DNA of 64,000 nucleotides, taken from Jatrophihabitans sp035642535 (GTDB lineage Bacteria > Actinomycetota > Actinomycetes > Mycobacteriales > Jatrophihabitantaceae). Position numbers and translations under genes: made by a program. Where the stretch lies: assembly GCA_035642535.1 (NCBI GenBank), contig DASQSE010000158.1, forward strand, positions 1 to 64,000, read 5' to 3'. Below the pieces are notes generated by a model. The model saw nothing but the letters and a program-made list of their open reading frames with translations, ran no database searches and was not told the origin of the DNA. Positions 7,868-15,928 of the stretch are shown here, one piece after another. Every line of letters begins with the position of its first letter. Position 1 is the first letter of the stretch.

Positions 7868-9355
7868 ATGGCGTACCGGACGATTCCCGAGCTGTTGGCG
7901 GACGCCGCGGCCCGCGACCCCGACGGCACCTGGCTGCGCACCGACGACGTGTCGTTGACCTTCGCGCAAGCGGGCGCCGCGGTCGGCGCCCGGTCCGCGG
8001 CGCTGCGCGGGCACGGCGTCGAGCGCGGTGATCTTGTGCTGCTCACCGCCCGCAACACGCCGGCGTACCTGCTGACCTGGCTGGCGATCACGTCCATCGG
8101 CGCGGTCGCGGTCACCGCCAACCCGGCGTCGACGGCTGCGGAGCTCGCCGGGCTGGTCGCGCAGACGCAGCCACGTGCGGTCGTCACCGACGCCGAGCTG
8201 CGGCCGCTGCACGACCATCCGTTCGTCCTCGACGTCGACGAACTGGACGGGGCGCCTGCCGAACTGCCGGTCGGGATGGCGCAACCGGACGACGTCGCGG
8301 TCCTGATCCCGACCTCGGGTACGACGGGCCGCTCGAAGCTGGTCATGCAAACGCACCGCGCATATGCGATGGCCGGCGAGGGCTTCCCGTTCTGGATGGA
8401 GCTCGACGCAGCCGACCGGCTGATGACATCTCTGCCGCTGTTCCACATCAACGCCCCGGCGTACTCGATGCTCGGCTCGCTGGCCTGTGGCGCCGGGCTG
8501 GTGCTGCTGCCGCGCTTCTCCGCGAGCCGCTTCCTCGACGCCGCGCGCCGGCACGGCGCGACGGAGTTCAACGCGATCGGCGCCATGCTCGAGATCCTGA
8601 TGCGGCAACCGGAGCGTCCGGACGACGCGGACAATCCGCTGCGGCTCTGCTACACCGGGCCTGCGCCGACCCGCGAGCGGCAACTCGAGATCGAGCAGCG
8701 GTTCGGACTGCGCCTCGTCTGTGGGTACGCGCTGTCGGAGAGCCCGTACGGGCTCATCTGGCCGCACGGCCGGCGACTGTTCGGCACGCTCGGCACGCTG
8801 CGCCAGCACCCGACGCTCGGTGTCGTCAACGAGGGACGCGTGGTCGACGACGCCGGTCGAGACGTCGGCGTCGGCGAGACCGGCGAGCTGCTGCTGCGCA
8901 GCCCCGTGGTCACGCCCGGCTACTGGCAGCTGCCCGACGAGTCGGCGGCCGCGATCACGCCCGACGGCTGGCTGCACACCGGCGACCTCGTGGTCCGGGA
9001 CGCGGACGACGTCTTCACCTTCATCCGGCGCAAGAAGGACGTGCTGCGCCGGCGCGGCGAGAACGTGTCGCCGGCCGAGATCGAAGACGCGATCGCCGCC
9101 CATCCGACGGTGCTGGAATGCGCGGTGGTCGGTGTCGAGTCCGAGCTGACCGAGGACGAGATCAAGGCGTTCGTCGTGACGTCCGAGACGGCCGATTTCG
9201 CGGCGCTGCGCAGCTGGGCGGCGCAGCGGCTGAGTCCGTTCAAGGTGCCGCGCTACTGGCAGCAAGTCGACGCGCTGCCGCGCACGCCGACGCAGCGGGT
9301 CGCCAAGCACCTGCTCCCGACCGGCCACCCGGACGGCGAGCACGATCTCGAATAA
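7868..9355 (+). CDS. AMP-dependent acyl-CoA synthetase/ligase
   Basis: A 495-residue ANL-superfamily adenylating enzyme that activates a carboxylic acid as acyl-AMP and then the CoA thioester. It has the P-loop-like motif LIPTSGTTGRSKLV, the A5-type region CGYALSESPYG, the GWLHTGDLV motif with its Asp, and the hinge region FIRRKKDVLRRRGENVSPAEIE. The catalytic C-terminal lysine region is PFKVPRYWQQVDALPRTPTQRVAKHLL. The acid substrate cannot be inferred. The ATG is preceded by CTAGTGTCTGTGTA with no Shine-Dalgarno, so the transcript may be leaderless. Confidence 0.88.
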   Translation: MAYRTIPELLADAAARDPDGTWLRTDDVSLTFAQAGAAVGARSAALRGHGVERGDLVLLTARNTPAYLLTWLAITSIGAVAVTANPASTAAELAGLVAQTQPRAVVTDAELRPLHDHPFVLDVDELDGAPAELPVGMAQPDDVAVLIPTSGTTGRSKLVMQTHRAYAMAGEGFPFWMELDAADRLMTSLPLFHINAPAYSMLGSLACGAGLVLLPRFSASRFLDAARRHGATEFNAIGAMLEILMRQPERPDDADNPLRLCYTGPAPTRERQLEIEQRFGLRLVCGYALSESPYGLIWPHGRRLFGTLGTLRQHPTLGVVNEGRVVDDAGRDVGVGETGELLLRSPVVTPGYWQLPDESAAAITPDGWLHTGDLVVRDADDVFTFIRRKKDVLRRRGENVSPAEIEDAIAAHPTVLECAVVGVESELTEDEIKAFVVTSETADFAALRSWAAQRLSPFKVPRYWQQVDALPRTPTQRVAKHLLPTGHPDGEHDLE

Positions 9356-9362
9356 CCCTCGT

Positions 9363-9410
9363 AGTTGTCCGCCCAACGGCACGCCATGACGCATCGACGG
9401 GCGGACAACT
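9363..9410. repeat. Palindromic interspersed repeat, copy 1
   Basis: A perfect 12-bp inverted repeat, AGTTGTCCGCCC (9363-9374) and GGGCGGACAACT (9399-9410), with a 24-nt middle. It lies between convergent genes and could terminate both. A copy with the same arms, the same length and a partly conserved interior occurs in opposite orientation at 58728-58771, so it is a repeat family rather than a chance terminator. Confidence 0.75.
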
Positions 9411-9456
9411 TGGGGAGTGAGGTGGACGGTGAGACGCCTCGCGGACGTCAGCGCGC

Positions 9457-10275
9457 TCAGATGCGGTAGAAGAGGTTGAGGAAGCGCTCGGCCAGCTCCT
9501 GATCGCCGCGCACCGTACCGGCCCGGCAGCGTCCGAACGTCGTCAGCACCATGCCCGCGGCGTCGAACTCGAGCACGCACGGCAGGTCGTCCAGATTGCC
9601 GGGCGCGTAGCTCATCCCCTCCGGCGAGATGCTGACCCGGGTCTCGCCCGCGTTGTGCCCGCCGAACACCCGCACCCCGATCTCGAACGGCGACAGGTCC
9701 GAGTCCGGCTTGAGCGTCGACTGCCACAGCACGAACATGAACGGCACGAGCAGGTCGGCGGCCTCGCCGGACATCGCGTGCTCACGGCCGGCGCCCTCGC
9801 GGATGTCCCAGGAGTGCACGGCGTAGTCCATCAACTGCCCTGCGGCGTAGAAGTAGGCGGGCAGCCGCCCCATGTACGCGTGGGTCACCATCATGCCGGT
9901 CCAGTCATCCGGACCGATCCCGTCGAGCAGCTCCATGCACTTGTCGAAGTCGGTGCGCAGCCGCTCCAACATCTCCGGCTGCGTGCTCGCGCGGAACGCA
10001 ATCGCGCGGTCGCCCGCGACCTGGCTCATGACCGGCAGGCTGAACTCCGCGTCGGTGTCGCGATGCCCACGAGCGGCGTCGAACGCGGCGAAGTAGCCCT
10101 CAGTGGTGTCGACGAGGTGGCCTACGACGTCCCGGGTCGTCCAGCGGGCGCATGCGGTGGTCCGATCCCAGGTATCGGAGTCGGCGACAAGGTCGAAGAG
10201 CTTCGCGGCCTCGTCGCGCACGACGCGCAGGATGGTGTCCTTGCCTTCGTACGTGGTCGCGTCCCAGCTGCCCAT
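9457..10275 (-). CDS. Mycothiol-dependent maleylpyruvate isomerase-like (DinB-fold) protein
   Basis: This 272-residue protein has an N-terminal MDMPI_N/DinB-2 four-helix domain: DTWDRTTACARWTTRDVVGHLVDTTEGYF includes the metal-ligand His in VGHLVD, and a later His is in AVHSWDIREG. A C-terminal sterol-carrier-like domain (RVFGGHNAGETRVSISPEGMSYAPG) follows. Such proteins often use mycothiol as thiol cofactor, consistent with mshB at 63 kb. The ATG at 10275 was chosen because GGAG lies 11 bases upstream and MGSWDATTYEGKD is family-like; an open extension to 10323 is less likely. Specific substrate unknown. Confidence 0.78.
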   Translation of the reverse strand: MGSWDATTYEGKDTILRVVRDEAAKLFDLVADSDTWDRTTACARWTTRDVVGHLVDTTEGYFAAFDAARGHRDTDAEFSLPVMSQVAGDRAIAFRASTQPEMLERLRTDFDKCMELLDGIGPDDWTGMMVTHAYMGRLPAYFYAAGQLMDYAVHSWDIREGAGREHAMSGEAADLLVPFMFVLWQSTLKPDSDLSPFEIGVRVFGGHNAGETRVSISPEGMSYAPGNLDDLPCVLEFDAAGMVLTTFGRCRAGTVRGDQELAERFLNLFYRI

Positions 10276-10350
10276 CCCGCTCACGTCTCCTTCCGGCTGC
10301 ACCGCACGTGGTTGCTGACGCAACTAGAAGACTCCGGTCACGGGCGGGTG

Positions 10351-10752
10351 TCAACGGCTCAGGCCGGCGCGCTTGGCATAGTCCTGGGCGAGCTGCGTGG
10401 GCGCACAGGCCAGCCAGCCGTCGACCAACGCAGTCTCGACCGCCTTGCGGCCCGCCTGCTTGAGCTGGATCAGCACCGCGGCGTACCCGTTGAAGTGCGG
10501 GATCGTGAAGAACGCGCGCTGATTGGCGGCGAGCACGGCCTCCTTGTCCGCCAGATCGGCGACGCGCACCGCGAGGATCGGCCCGTCCGGCGGCGGTGTT
10601 TCGCCGAAGCGTTTGATATCGGCCTTGCTGAACGGACGCTCCCAGGCGAACCCCTTGCCGGCCACGGACCAGGTGCGATGGCCGTGTCGCTCGTCCTCCG
10701 TGACCTCCGGCAGGGCGAGGGCGAAGGCAGCAACATCTTCCAACCCGACCAT
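10351..10752 (-). CDS. MmcQ/YjbR-family protein
   Basis: A 133-residue protein of the MmcQ/YjbR family (CyaY-like fold, possible DNA binding; function not established). Family features are VAAFALALPEVTEDERHGHRTWSVAGKGFAWERP near the N-terminus and a C-terminal helix LVDGWLACAPTQLAQDYA. The ATG at 10752 gives the usual family start (MVGLEDVAAFALALPEV); an extension to 10785 is possible but not family-like. It is divergent from the LMF gene with a 49-bp spacer. Confidence 0.8.
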   Translation of the reverse strand: MVGLEDVAAFALALPEVTEDERHGHRTWSVAGKGFAWERPFSKADIKRFGETPPPDGPILAVRVADLADKEAVLAANQRAFFTIPHFNGYAAVLIQLKQAGRKAVETALVDGWLACAPTQLAQDYAKRAGLSR

Positions 10753-10801
10753 GACGCAAACGTACAAGCTGGGAAGACTGAGCATCCGAGGGTGATATCG
10801 G

Positions 10802-12229
10802 ATGTCGTGGTTCCGCGCGGACGACTACTGGCTGGGCCGCCTGCTGTTCATACGCGGTCTCGGCGCCGTCTATCTGGTCGCCTTTCTCGTGGCCCTGAAC
10901 CAGTTCCGGGCGCTGCTCGGCAGCGACGGCATGTTGCCCATCCCGCGCTACTTGACGCGAATCCGGTTCCGCCGCGCGCCGTCCCTGTTCCACTGGCGCT
11001 ACTCGGACGGGCTGTTCGCCGCGACGTGCTGGCTCGGCATGGTGCTCGCCGCGCTCACCCTGGCCGGGCTCACCGAGCAGGCACCGCTAGCAGTGACGGT
11101 GCTCGTCTGGTTCGTCATGTGGGCGCTGTATCAATCGATCGTCAATGTCGGGCAGCGCTGGTACGGCTTCGGCTGGGAGTCGCTGCTGCTGGAAACCGGC
11201 TTCCTCGCGATCTTCGTCGGCAACGCCGACGCCGCGCCGCCGATCGCGACGATGCTGTTGCTGCGCTGGCTGCTGTTCCGTCTCGAGTTCGGCGCCGGGC
11301 TGATCAAGGTGCGCGGCGACCCGTGCTGGCGCGATCTGACCTGCCTCTACTACCACCACGAGACGCAACCGATGCCCGGCCCGCTGAGCTGGTACTTCCA
11401 TCGGCTGCCGCGCCCGCTGCACAAGGTCGAGGTCGCCGCCAACCACGTCACCCAACTCGTGGTGCCGTTCGGTTTGTTCGCGCCGCAGCCCGTCGCCGGG
11501 ATCGCGGCCGGGATCATGGTCATCACCCAGCTGTGGCTGGTGATCAGCGGCAACTTCTCCTGGCTGAACTGGATCGCGATCGTGCTCGGCCTCTCGGTCT
11601 TGCCGGACGGCTTCCTGCAGCGCCTGCTTCCGATCGCGCCACCCGATCACCCGGGCGCGACGCCGCTGCCCTTCGTCATCGCGGTCCTGGCCGCGACGGC
11701 GCTCGTGCTGGTCCTCAGCTACTGGCCGGTGCGCAACATGATGGGCAGCCGGCAACTCATGAACGCCTCGTTCAATGCGTGGCACCTCGTGAACACGTAC
11801 GGCGCGTTCGGCAGCGTGACCAAGGTGCGCCGCGAGGTGGTCGTCGAGGGCACGTCGGACGAGCGCATCACGCCGGACACGGTGTGGCGAGAGTACGAGT
11901 TCAAGGGCAAGCCGGGTGAGCTGCGGCGGCTGCCGCGCCAGTTCGCGCCGTACCACCTGCGCCTCGACTGGCTGATGTGGTTCGCGGGCATCTCCCCCGG
12001 CTATGCGGACGGCTGGTTCGAGCCGTTCGTGGCCAAGTTGCTCGCCGGCGACCCTGCGACGCTGAAACTGCTGCGCCACAACCCCTTCCCGGACGCCCCG
12101 CCGAGCTTCGTCCGCGCCCGCACCTACCGCTATCGGTTCACCACGAGGCGCGAGCGACGCGCGACCGGTGCCTGGTGGCAGCGCACCCTCATCGGCGACT
12201 TCCTTCCGCCGACCCGCGGCACCCGCTGA
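10802..12229 (+). CDS. Lipase maturation factor family membrane protein
   Basis: A 475-residue polytopic membrane protein homologous to vertebrate lipase maturation factor 1. Features are the N-terminal FRADDYWLGRLLFIRGLGAVYLVAF, YQSIVNVGQRWYGFGWESLLLETGFLAIF, the conserved LLRWLLFRLEFGAGLIKVRGDPCWRDLTCLYYHHETQPMP block, and the C-terminal SFNAWHLVNTYGAFGSVT, TVWREYEFKGKPGE and RLDWLMWFA. There are about 6-8 membrane segments. The role in bacteria is unknown; folding or assembly of a secreted enzyme is only an analogy. The start is supported by GAGGGTGA 6 bases upstream of the ATG. Confidence 0.88.
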   Translation: MSWFRADDYWLGRLLFIRGLGAVYLVAFLVALNQFRALLGSDGMLPIPRYLTRIRFRRAPSLFHWRYSDGLFAATCWLGMVLAALTLAGLTEQAPLAVTVLVWFVMWALYQSIVNVGQRWYGFGWESLLLETGFLAIFVGNADAAPPIATMLLLRWLLFRLEFGAGLIKVRGDPCWRDLTCLYYHHETQPMPGPLSWYFHRLPRPLHKVEVAANHVTQLVVPFGLFAPQPVAGIAAGIMVITQLWLVISGNFSWLNWIAIVLGLSVLPDGFLQRLLPIAPPDHPGATPLPFVIAVLAATALVLVLSYWPVRNMMGSRQLMNASFNAWHLVNTYGAFGSVTKVRREVVVEGTSDERITPDTVWREYEFKGKPGELRRLPRQFAPYHLRLDWLMWFAGISPGYADGWFEPFVAKLLAGDPATLKLLRHNPFPDAPPSFVRARTYRYRFTTRRERRATGAWWQRTLIGDFLPPTRGTR

Positions 12230-12360
12230 CGTGCGCATTTGCCGCAACTGTTATCGAATCGCTTGCGCCAATCTATTGCCGCGGCGGTCGCGATGTTGCT
12301 ATTCATGGGCATTCGCTGTACCCCGCCAAGACGACCCCGCTCCCGGCTCTCGAGGTGCGT

Positions 12361-13128
12361 GTGCTGCTCAGCGTCCGTGACGTGAGTGTCCGGTTCGGCG
12401 GGTTGATCGCGCTCGAAGACGTCTCGTTCGACGTGCCGGAGACCCGTGTGGTCGGGGTGATCGGCCCGAACGGCGCGGGCAAGACGACGCTGTTCAACGT
12501 CATCTGCGGATTCGTCCGGCCGAGCGCCGGATCGATCACCTGGGCCGGCGGGCCACTACCGAGCCGGCCGGATCGCCTCGTCCACGCGGGCATCGCGCGG
12601 ACCATGCAGGCCGTGGGGCTGTTCGATCACCTGACCGCGTGCGAGAACGTCATGGTCGGCGCGGCCATCCGGCGCCGGGCCGGCTTCGCCGGTGCGCTGT
12701 TCGGGCTGCCACACAGCGATCGGGACGAGCGGCGGCTGCGCGCCGATGCGCTCGAATGGCTCGACCGCCTCGACATCGCCGACGTCGCCGACCGGTTGCC
12801 CACGACGCTGTCCTTCCCGGTGCAGAAGCGGGTCGCGCTCGCCCGCGCGCTGGTGAGCCGGCCGCGCCTGGTACTGCTCGACGAGCCGGCCGGCGGCCTA
12901 GGCGCCGAGGACATCGACCCGCTCGCCGACCTCATCAGGTCGCTGCCGACCGCGTCCGAGGCACCGTGCTCGGTACTGCTCGTGGAACACCACATGGACC
13001 TGGTCATGCGAGTCTGCGACGAGGTGCTCGTCCTCGACTTCGGCCGCTGCGTCGCCCGCGGAACTCCCGCCGAGGTGCAGGCAGACCCTGCCGTCTCCGC
13101 GGCCTATCTCGGTGTGGACGTCGCATGA
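12361..13128 (+). CDS. livG: Branched-chain-amino-acid-type ABC transporter ATP-binding protein LivG
   Basis: A 255-residue ATPase of a Liv-type uptake transporter. Walker A is GPNGAGKTT, Walker B is RLVLLDEP, and the switch His is in LLVEHHMD. The usual C-loop LSGG(E/Q) is replaced by LSFPVQKRV, a degenerate signature. The GTG at 12361 is preceded by GAGGT at 4 nt; GTG 12355 is an alternative. The 130 bp upstream (12230-12360) have no gene and presumably hold the operon promoter. The stop sits in ATGAGC at the left edge of the second repeat element. With livF, livH, livM and a binding lipoprotein it forms a complete transporter of unknown substrate. Confidence 0.87.
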   Translation: MLLSVRDVSVRFGGLIALEDVSFDVPETRVVGVIGPNGAGKTTLFNVICGFVRPSAGSITWAGGPLPSRPDRLVHAGIARTMQAVGLFDHLTACENVMVGAAIRRRAGFAGALFGLPHSDRDERRLRADALEWLDRLDIADVADRLPTTLSFPVQKRVALARALVSRPRLVLLDEPAGGLGAEDIDPLADLIRSLPTASEAPCSVLLVEHHMDLVMRVCDEVLVLDFGRCVARGTPAEVQADPAVSAAYLGVDVA

Positions 13129-13254
13129 GCGACGGGCGGCCGCGATGACGGCTGGACTGACGAGCAGCGCAGGCACGAGGGACGAGTGCCGAGCAGCGCA
13201 GGAGGGAAGCCGTCATCTCAAGCGGTCGTCCGGAGCGAACAAGGTGGGCGTCGC
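13125..13254 (+). repeat. MIRU-like interspersed repeat, copy 2
   Basis: A 130-bp element between livG and livF. It starts at the ATGAGC containing the livG stop and ends before the ATGAGC that starts livF; CGTCGCATGAGCG is repeated exactly at both edges. The 37-bp head differs from copy 1 by two bases. There is one 29-bp unit (13162-13190), and the tail is 64 bp. The head encodes M-S-D-G-R-P-R-stop, with its TGA overlapping a further ATG. AAGGTGG near the right edge may serve as the livF ribosome-binding site. Confidence 0.85.
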
Positions 13255-13980
13255 ATGAGCGCGTTGCTGGAGGTCGACGGGCTGTGCGCCGGCTACGGCC
13301 GGGCGGGCGTGCTGCACGACATCGCGCTACGCGTCGAGCCGGCGACGATCACCGCAGTGCTCGGCGCGAACGGTGCGGGCAAGACGACGCTGCTGCGCAC
13401 CCTGTCCGGACTCATCAAGCCCACCCAGGGTCGGATCACGTTCCGCGGCGCGGACATCACCAAAGTGCCGGTCGAGCAACTCGTGCATCGCGGGGTGACG
13501 CACGTTCCGGAGGGCCGCGGCGTGATCGCCGAGCTCACGGTCGAGGACAACCTGCGGCTCGGCGGGCTGTGGCGGCGCGGTGCCGCCGCGGCACGCGAGA
13601 CCGCAACCGCCGTCGCCGAGGTGTACGACCTGTTCGAGCCACTCGCGCGGCGCCGTCGCGCGCACGGACACCAACTCTCCGGAGGTGAACGGCAGATGCT
13701 CGCGCTGGGTCGCGCGTTGGTCGCGCGGCCCGCGTTGATGTTGCTGGACGAGCCGTCGCTTGGCCTCGCCCCGCCGGTGACAGCGCAGATCATGGCGCTG
13801 CTGCGCACCCTGCGGGATTCCACCGGGCTCGCGCTGCTGCTCGTCGAGCAGAACGTGCACTCCGCGCTAGCCGTCGCCGACGAGGCGCTGGTGCTGGCCG
13901 TCGGCAAGATCGTGGTCCGCGGCCCGGCCGCCGAGCTAGAGCACGACGAGACGCTGCGGCACGCCTACCTGGGGTTCTGA
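13255..13980 (+). CDS. livF: Branched-chain-amino-acid-type ABC transporter ATP-binding protein LivF
   Basis: A 241-residue ATPase paired with LivG. Motifs are Walker A GANGAGKTT, signature QLSGGERQM, Walker B LMLLDEPSLGLAPP and switch His region LLVEQNVH. VTHVPEGRGVI is the LivF-type Q-loop context. The ATG at 13255 lies immediately right of the repeat element, with AAGGTGG upstream; an open extension into the repeat has no LivF similarity. The stop is 2 bases before the livH ATG. Confidence 0.9.
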   Translation: MSALLEVDGLCAGYGRAGVLHDIALRVEPATITAVLGANGAGKTTLLRTLSGLIKPTQGRITFRGADITKVPVEQLVHRGVTHVPEGRGVIAELTVEDNLRLGGLWRRGAAAARETATAVAEVYDLFEPLARRRRAHGHQLSGGERQMLALGRALVARPALMLLDEPSLGLAPPVTAQIMALLRTLRDSTGLALLLVEQNVHSALAVADEALVLAVGKIVVRGPAAELEHDETLRHAYLGF

Positions 13981-13982
13981 CG

Positions 13983-14861
13983 ATGAGCAGATTCATCTTT
14001 CTGACCTTCAACGGACTCTCGTTCGGTGCGGTGTATGCGGCCGTGGCACTCGCGCTCGTACTGATCTGGCGGACGACGCGGGTGCTGAACTTCGCGCAGG
14101 GCGCGATGGCGACGGCGACTGCCTACGTCGCGATCTCGGTCACCCAGGCGACCGATTCCTATTGGCTCGGTTTCGTCGCGGCGCTGGCCGCGGGGCTCGC
14201 GCTCGGCGCCGTCGTGCGCCTGACCGCATTCGGCACCGCCGAGCATGCGCCGGCGCTGAACACGATCGTCATCGGTGTCGGCATGCTGATCCTCATCGAG
14301 GCAGTCGTCGGCATGATCTACGGCGCGGCCAACCGGGACTTCCCGGCCTCGTTCAGCACTCGCACGCACGCGATCGGCAAAACCGCGCTCTTCTCGAACC
14401 AGAACATCTTCACCGTCGGCTCGGTGCTCGCCCTGATGATCGCGCTCGCTGCGGTGTTGACCTGGACCCCGTCCGGGCTGCGCATGCGCGCCGCCGCGTT
14501 CGCGCCCGAGATTGCCCGGCTGCTCGGCGTCCGGGTCGGACGGATGCTCACCCTCGGCTGGGCGCTGTCCGGCCTCGTCGGCGCGCTCGCCGGCATGCTC
14601 GTCATCCCGATCGGGCTCGGCCTGTACCCGCAGGCCATGGACGGCGTGTTCGTGCTCGGCTTCGTCGGCGCGGTGGTCGGTGGCCTGGACAGTCCGGTCG
14701 GCGCGGTGGTCGGCGGCGTGACCACCGGCCTGGCACTTTCCTACGCCAGCGGATACCTCGGCAGCGACCTGACCCAGCTGGCCGCGCTCGTGCTGCTCGT
14801 CGTGGTGCTGCTCGTCCGGCCGAGCGGGTTGTTCAGCGGTACTCCGGTCCGGCGGGTCTGA
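13983..14861 (+). CDS. livH: Branched-chain-amino-acid-type ABC permease LivH
   Basis: A 292-residue permease with about 8 membrane segments, beginning FIFLTFNGLSFGAVYAAVALALVLIWRTTRVLNFAQGAMAT, the typical LivH start including the NFAQG loop. ARLLGVRVGRMLTLGWALSGLVGALAGML is the conserved cytoplasmic loop that contacts the ATPase. The stop overlaps the livM start by one base (TGATG). Confidence 0.9.
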   Translation: MSRFIFLTFNGLSFGAVYAAVALALVLIWRTTRVLNFAQGAMATATAYVAISVTQATDSYWLGFVAALAAGLALGAVVRLTAFGTAEHAPALNTIVIGVGMLILIEAVVGMIYGAANRDFPASFSTRTHAIGKTALFSNQNIFTVGSVLALMIALAAVLTWTPSGLRMRAAAFAPEIARLLGVRVGRMLTLGWALSGLVGALAGMLVIPIGLGLYPQAMDGVFVLGFVGAVVGGLDSPVGAVVGGVTTGLALSYASGYLGSDLTQLAALVLLVVVLLVRPSGLFSGTPVRRV

Positions 14862-15928
14862 TGGGCCGCGTCGTCGCAGCGCTACGGGCATCGACCCTCG
14901 CTCGCCATCTGTTGCTGTTCGTCGTCGGCATCGTGTTCGTCATCCTGCTCACCGACTCGCTGTCCGACTTCCACGACTACCAGCTCGCCACCCTCGGCGC
15001 GTACCTCTGCGCGGTCGCCGGCCTTACGGTGCTGACCGGTACCAATGGGCAGGTCTCACTCGGGCACGCCGCGCTGATGGCGGTCGGCGGATACACCGTC
15101 GCGCTACTCCAGACCCGGTTCTACGACGACGGCGTGAGCGGCGTCTGGGTGCTGCCGCTCTCGCTGCTGGCCGGCACGGCGGTGACTGCCGTCGCGGGTG
15201 CGATCGTCGGTGTGGCGGCAGCGCGGCTGCGCGGCCCGTACCTCGCCGGCGCGACGCTCGCGCTCGGGGTGGCGCTGCCCGACATCACGTCGCACTACTC
15301 AAACACGTTCAAGGGCGACCAAGGGCTGTTCGTGCCGTTCGACGGCCCACCGGGCGAGTTGGGGACGTTCTCGCTCGAGCACTGGCAGTCGTGGATCAGC
15401 CTGTTCGCCGCGCTCGTCGTGCTGTTCTTCCTCGCCAACCTGCACCGGTCGGCGATCGGCCGGAACATGCGCGCCGTCCGCGACGACGAGATCGCCGCGT
15501 CACTGTGCGGCGTCTCGGTGGCACGGGTGCGGATCGGCGCATTCGCGGTCAGCGCCGCGGCCGCCGGGCTCGGCGGCGGCGTGCTCGCCGTGGTGCTGCA
15601 GACCGCGTCGCCTGGCTCGTTCGACCTGGTGCTTTCCCTGACGCTGCTCACCGCCGCGGTGATCGGCGGCCTCGGCAGTCTCACCGGCGCCGTATGGGGC
15701 TCGATCGTCGTGATCTATCTCGGCACGTTCATCCGCGATCGCGTCGACAATCTGAAGCTGTCCTCCGCGTCGGCGGCCAAGCTGCACGACAACCTGCCCA
15801 ACGCCGTCTACGGACTGCTGCTCGTAGTCGTGATGCTCACCCTGCCCGGCGGCATTCAGGGCCTGATCCGCCGCCTCACCGCACTTCGGCCGCACCGCTC
15901 CACCACACCCACAGGAGGTTCGACATGA
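14861..15928 (+). CDS. livM: Branched-chain-amino-acid-type ABC permease LivM
   Basis: A 355-residue permease that pairs with LivH. It has about 8-10 membrane segments, the family motif LTGTNGQVSLGHAALMAVGGY, and the ATPase-contact loop RSAIGRNMRAVRDDEIAASLCGVSVARVRIGAFAVSAAAAGLGGG. The ATG overlaps the livH stop; the open frame upstream is a shadow of livH. Its own stop overlaps the binding-protein start (ATGA). Confidence 0.9.
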   Translation: MGRVVAALRASTLARHLLLFVVGIVFVILLTDSLSDFHDYQLATLGAYLCAVAGLTVLTGTNGQVSLGHAALMAVGGYTVALLQTRFYDDGVSGVWVLPLSLLAGTAVTAVAGAIVGVAAARLRGPYLAGATLALGVALPDITSHYSNTFKGDQGLFVPFDGPPGELGTFSLEHWQSWISLFAALVVLFFLANLHRSAIGRNMRAVRDDEIAASLCGVSVARVRIGAFAVSAAAAGLGGGVLAVVLQTASPGSFDLVLSLTLLTAAVIGGLGSLTGAVWGSIVVIYLGTFIRDRVDNLKLSSASAAKLHDNLPNAVYGLLLVVVMLTLPGGIQGLIRRLTALRPHRSTTPTGGST

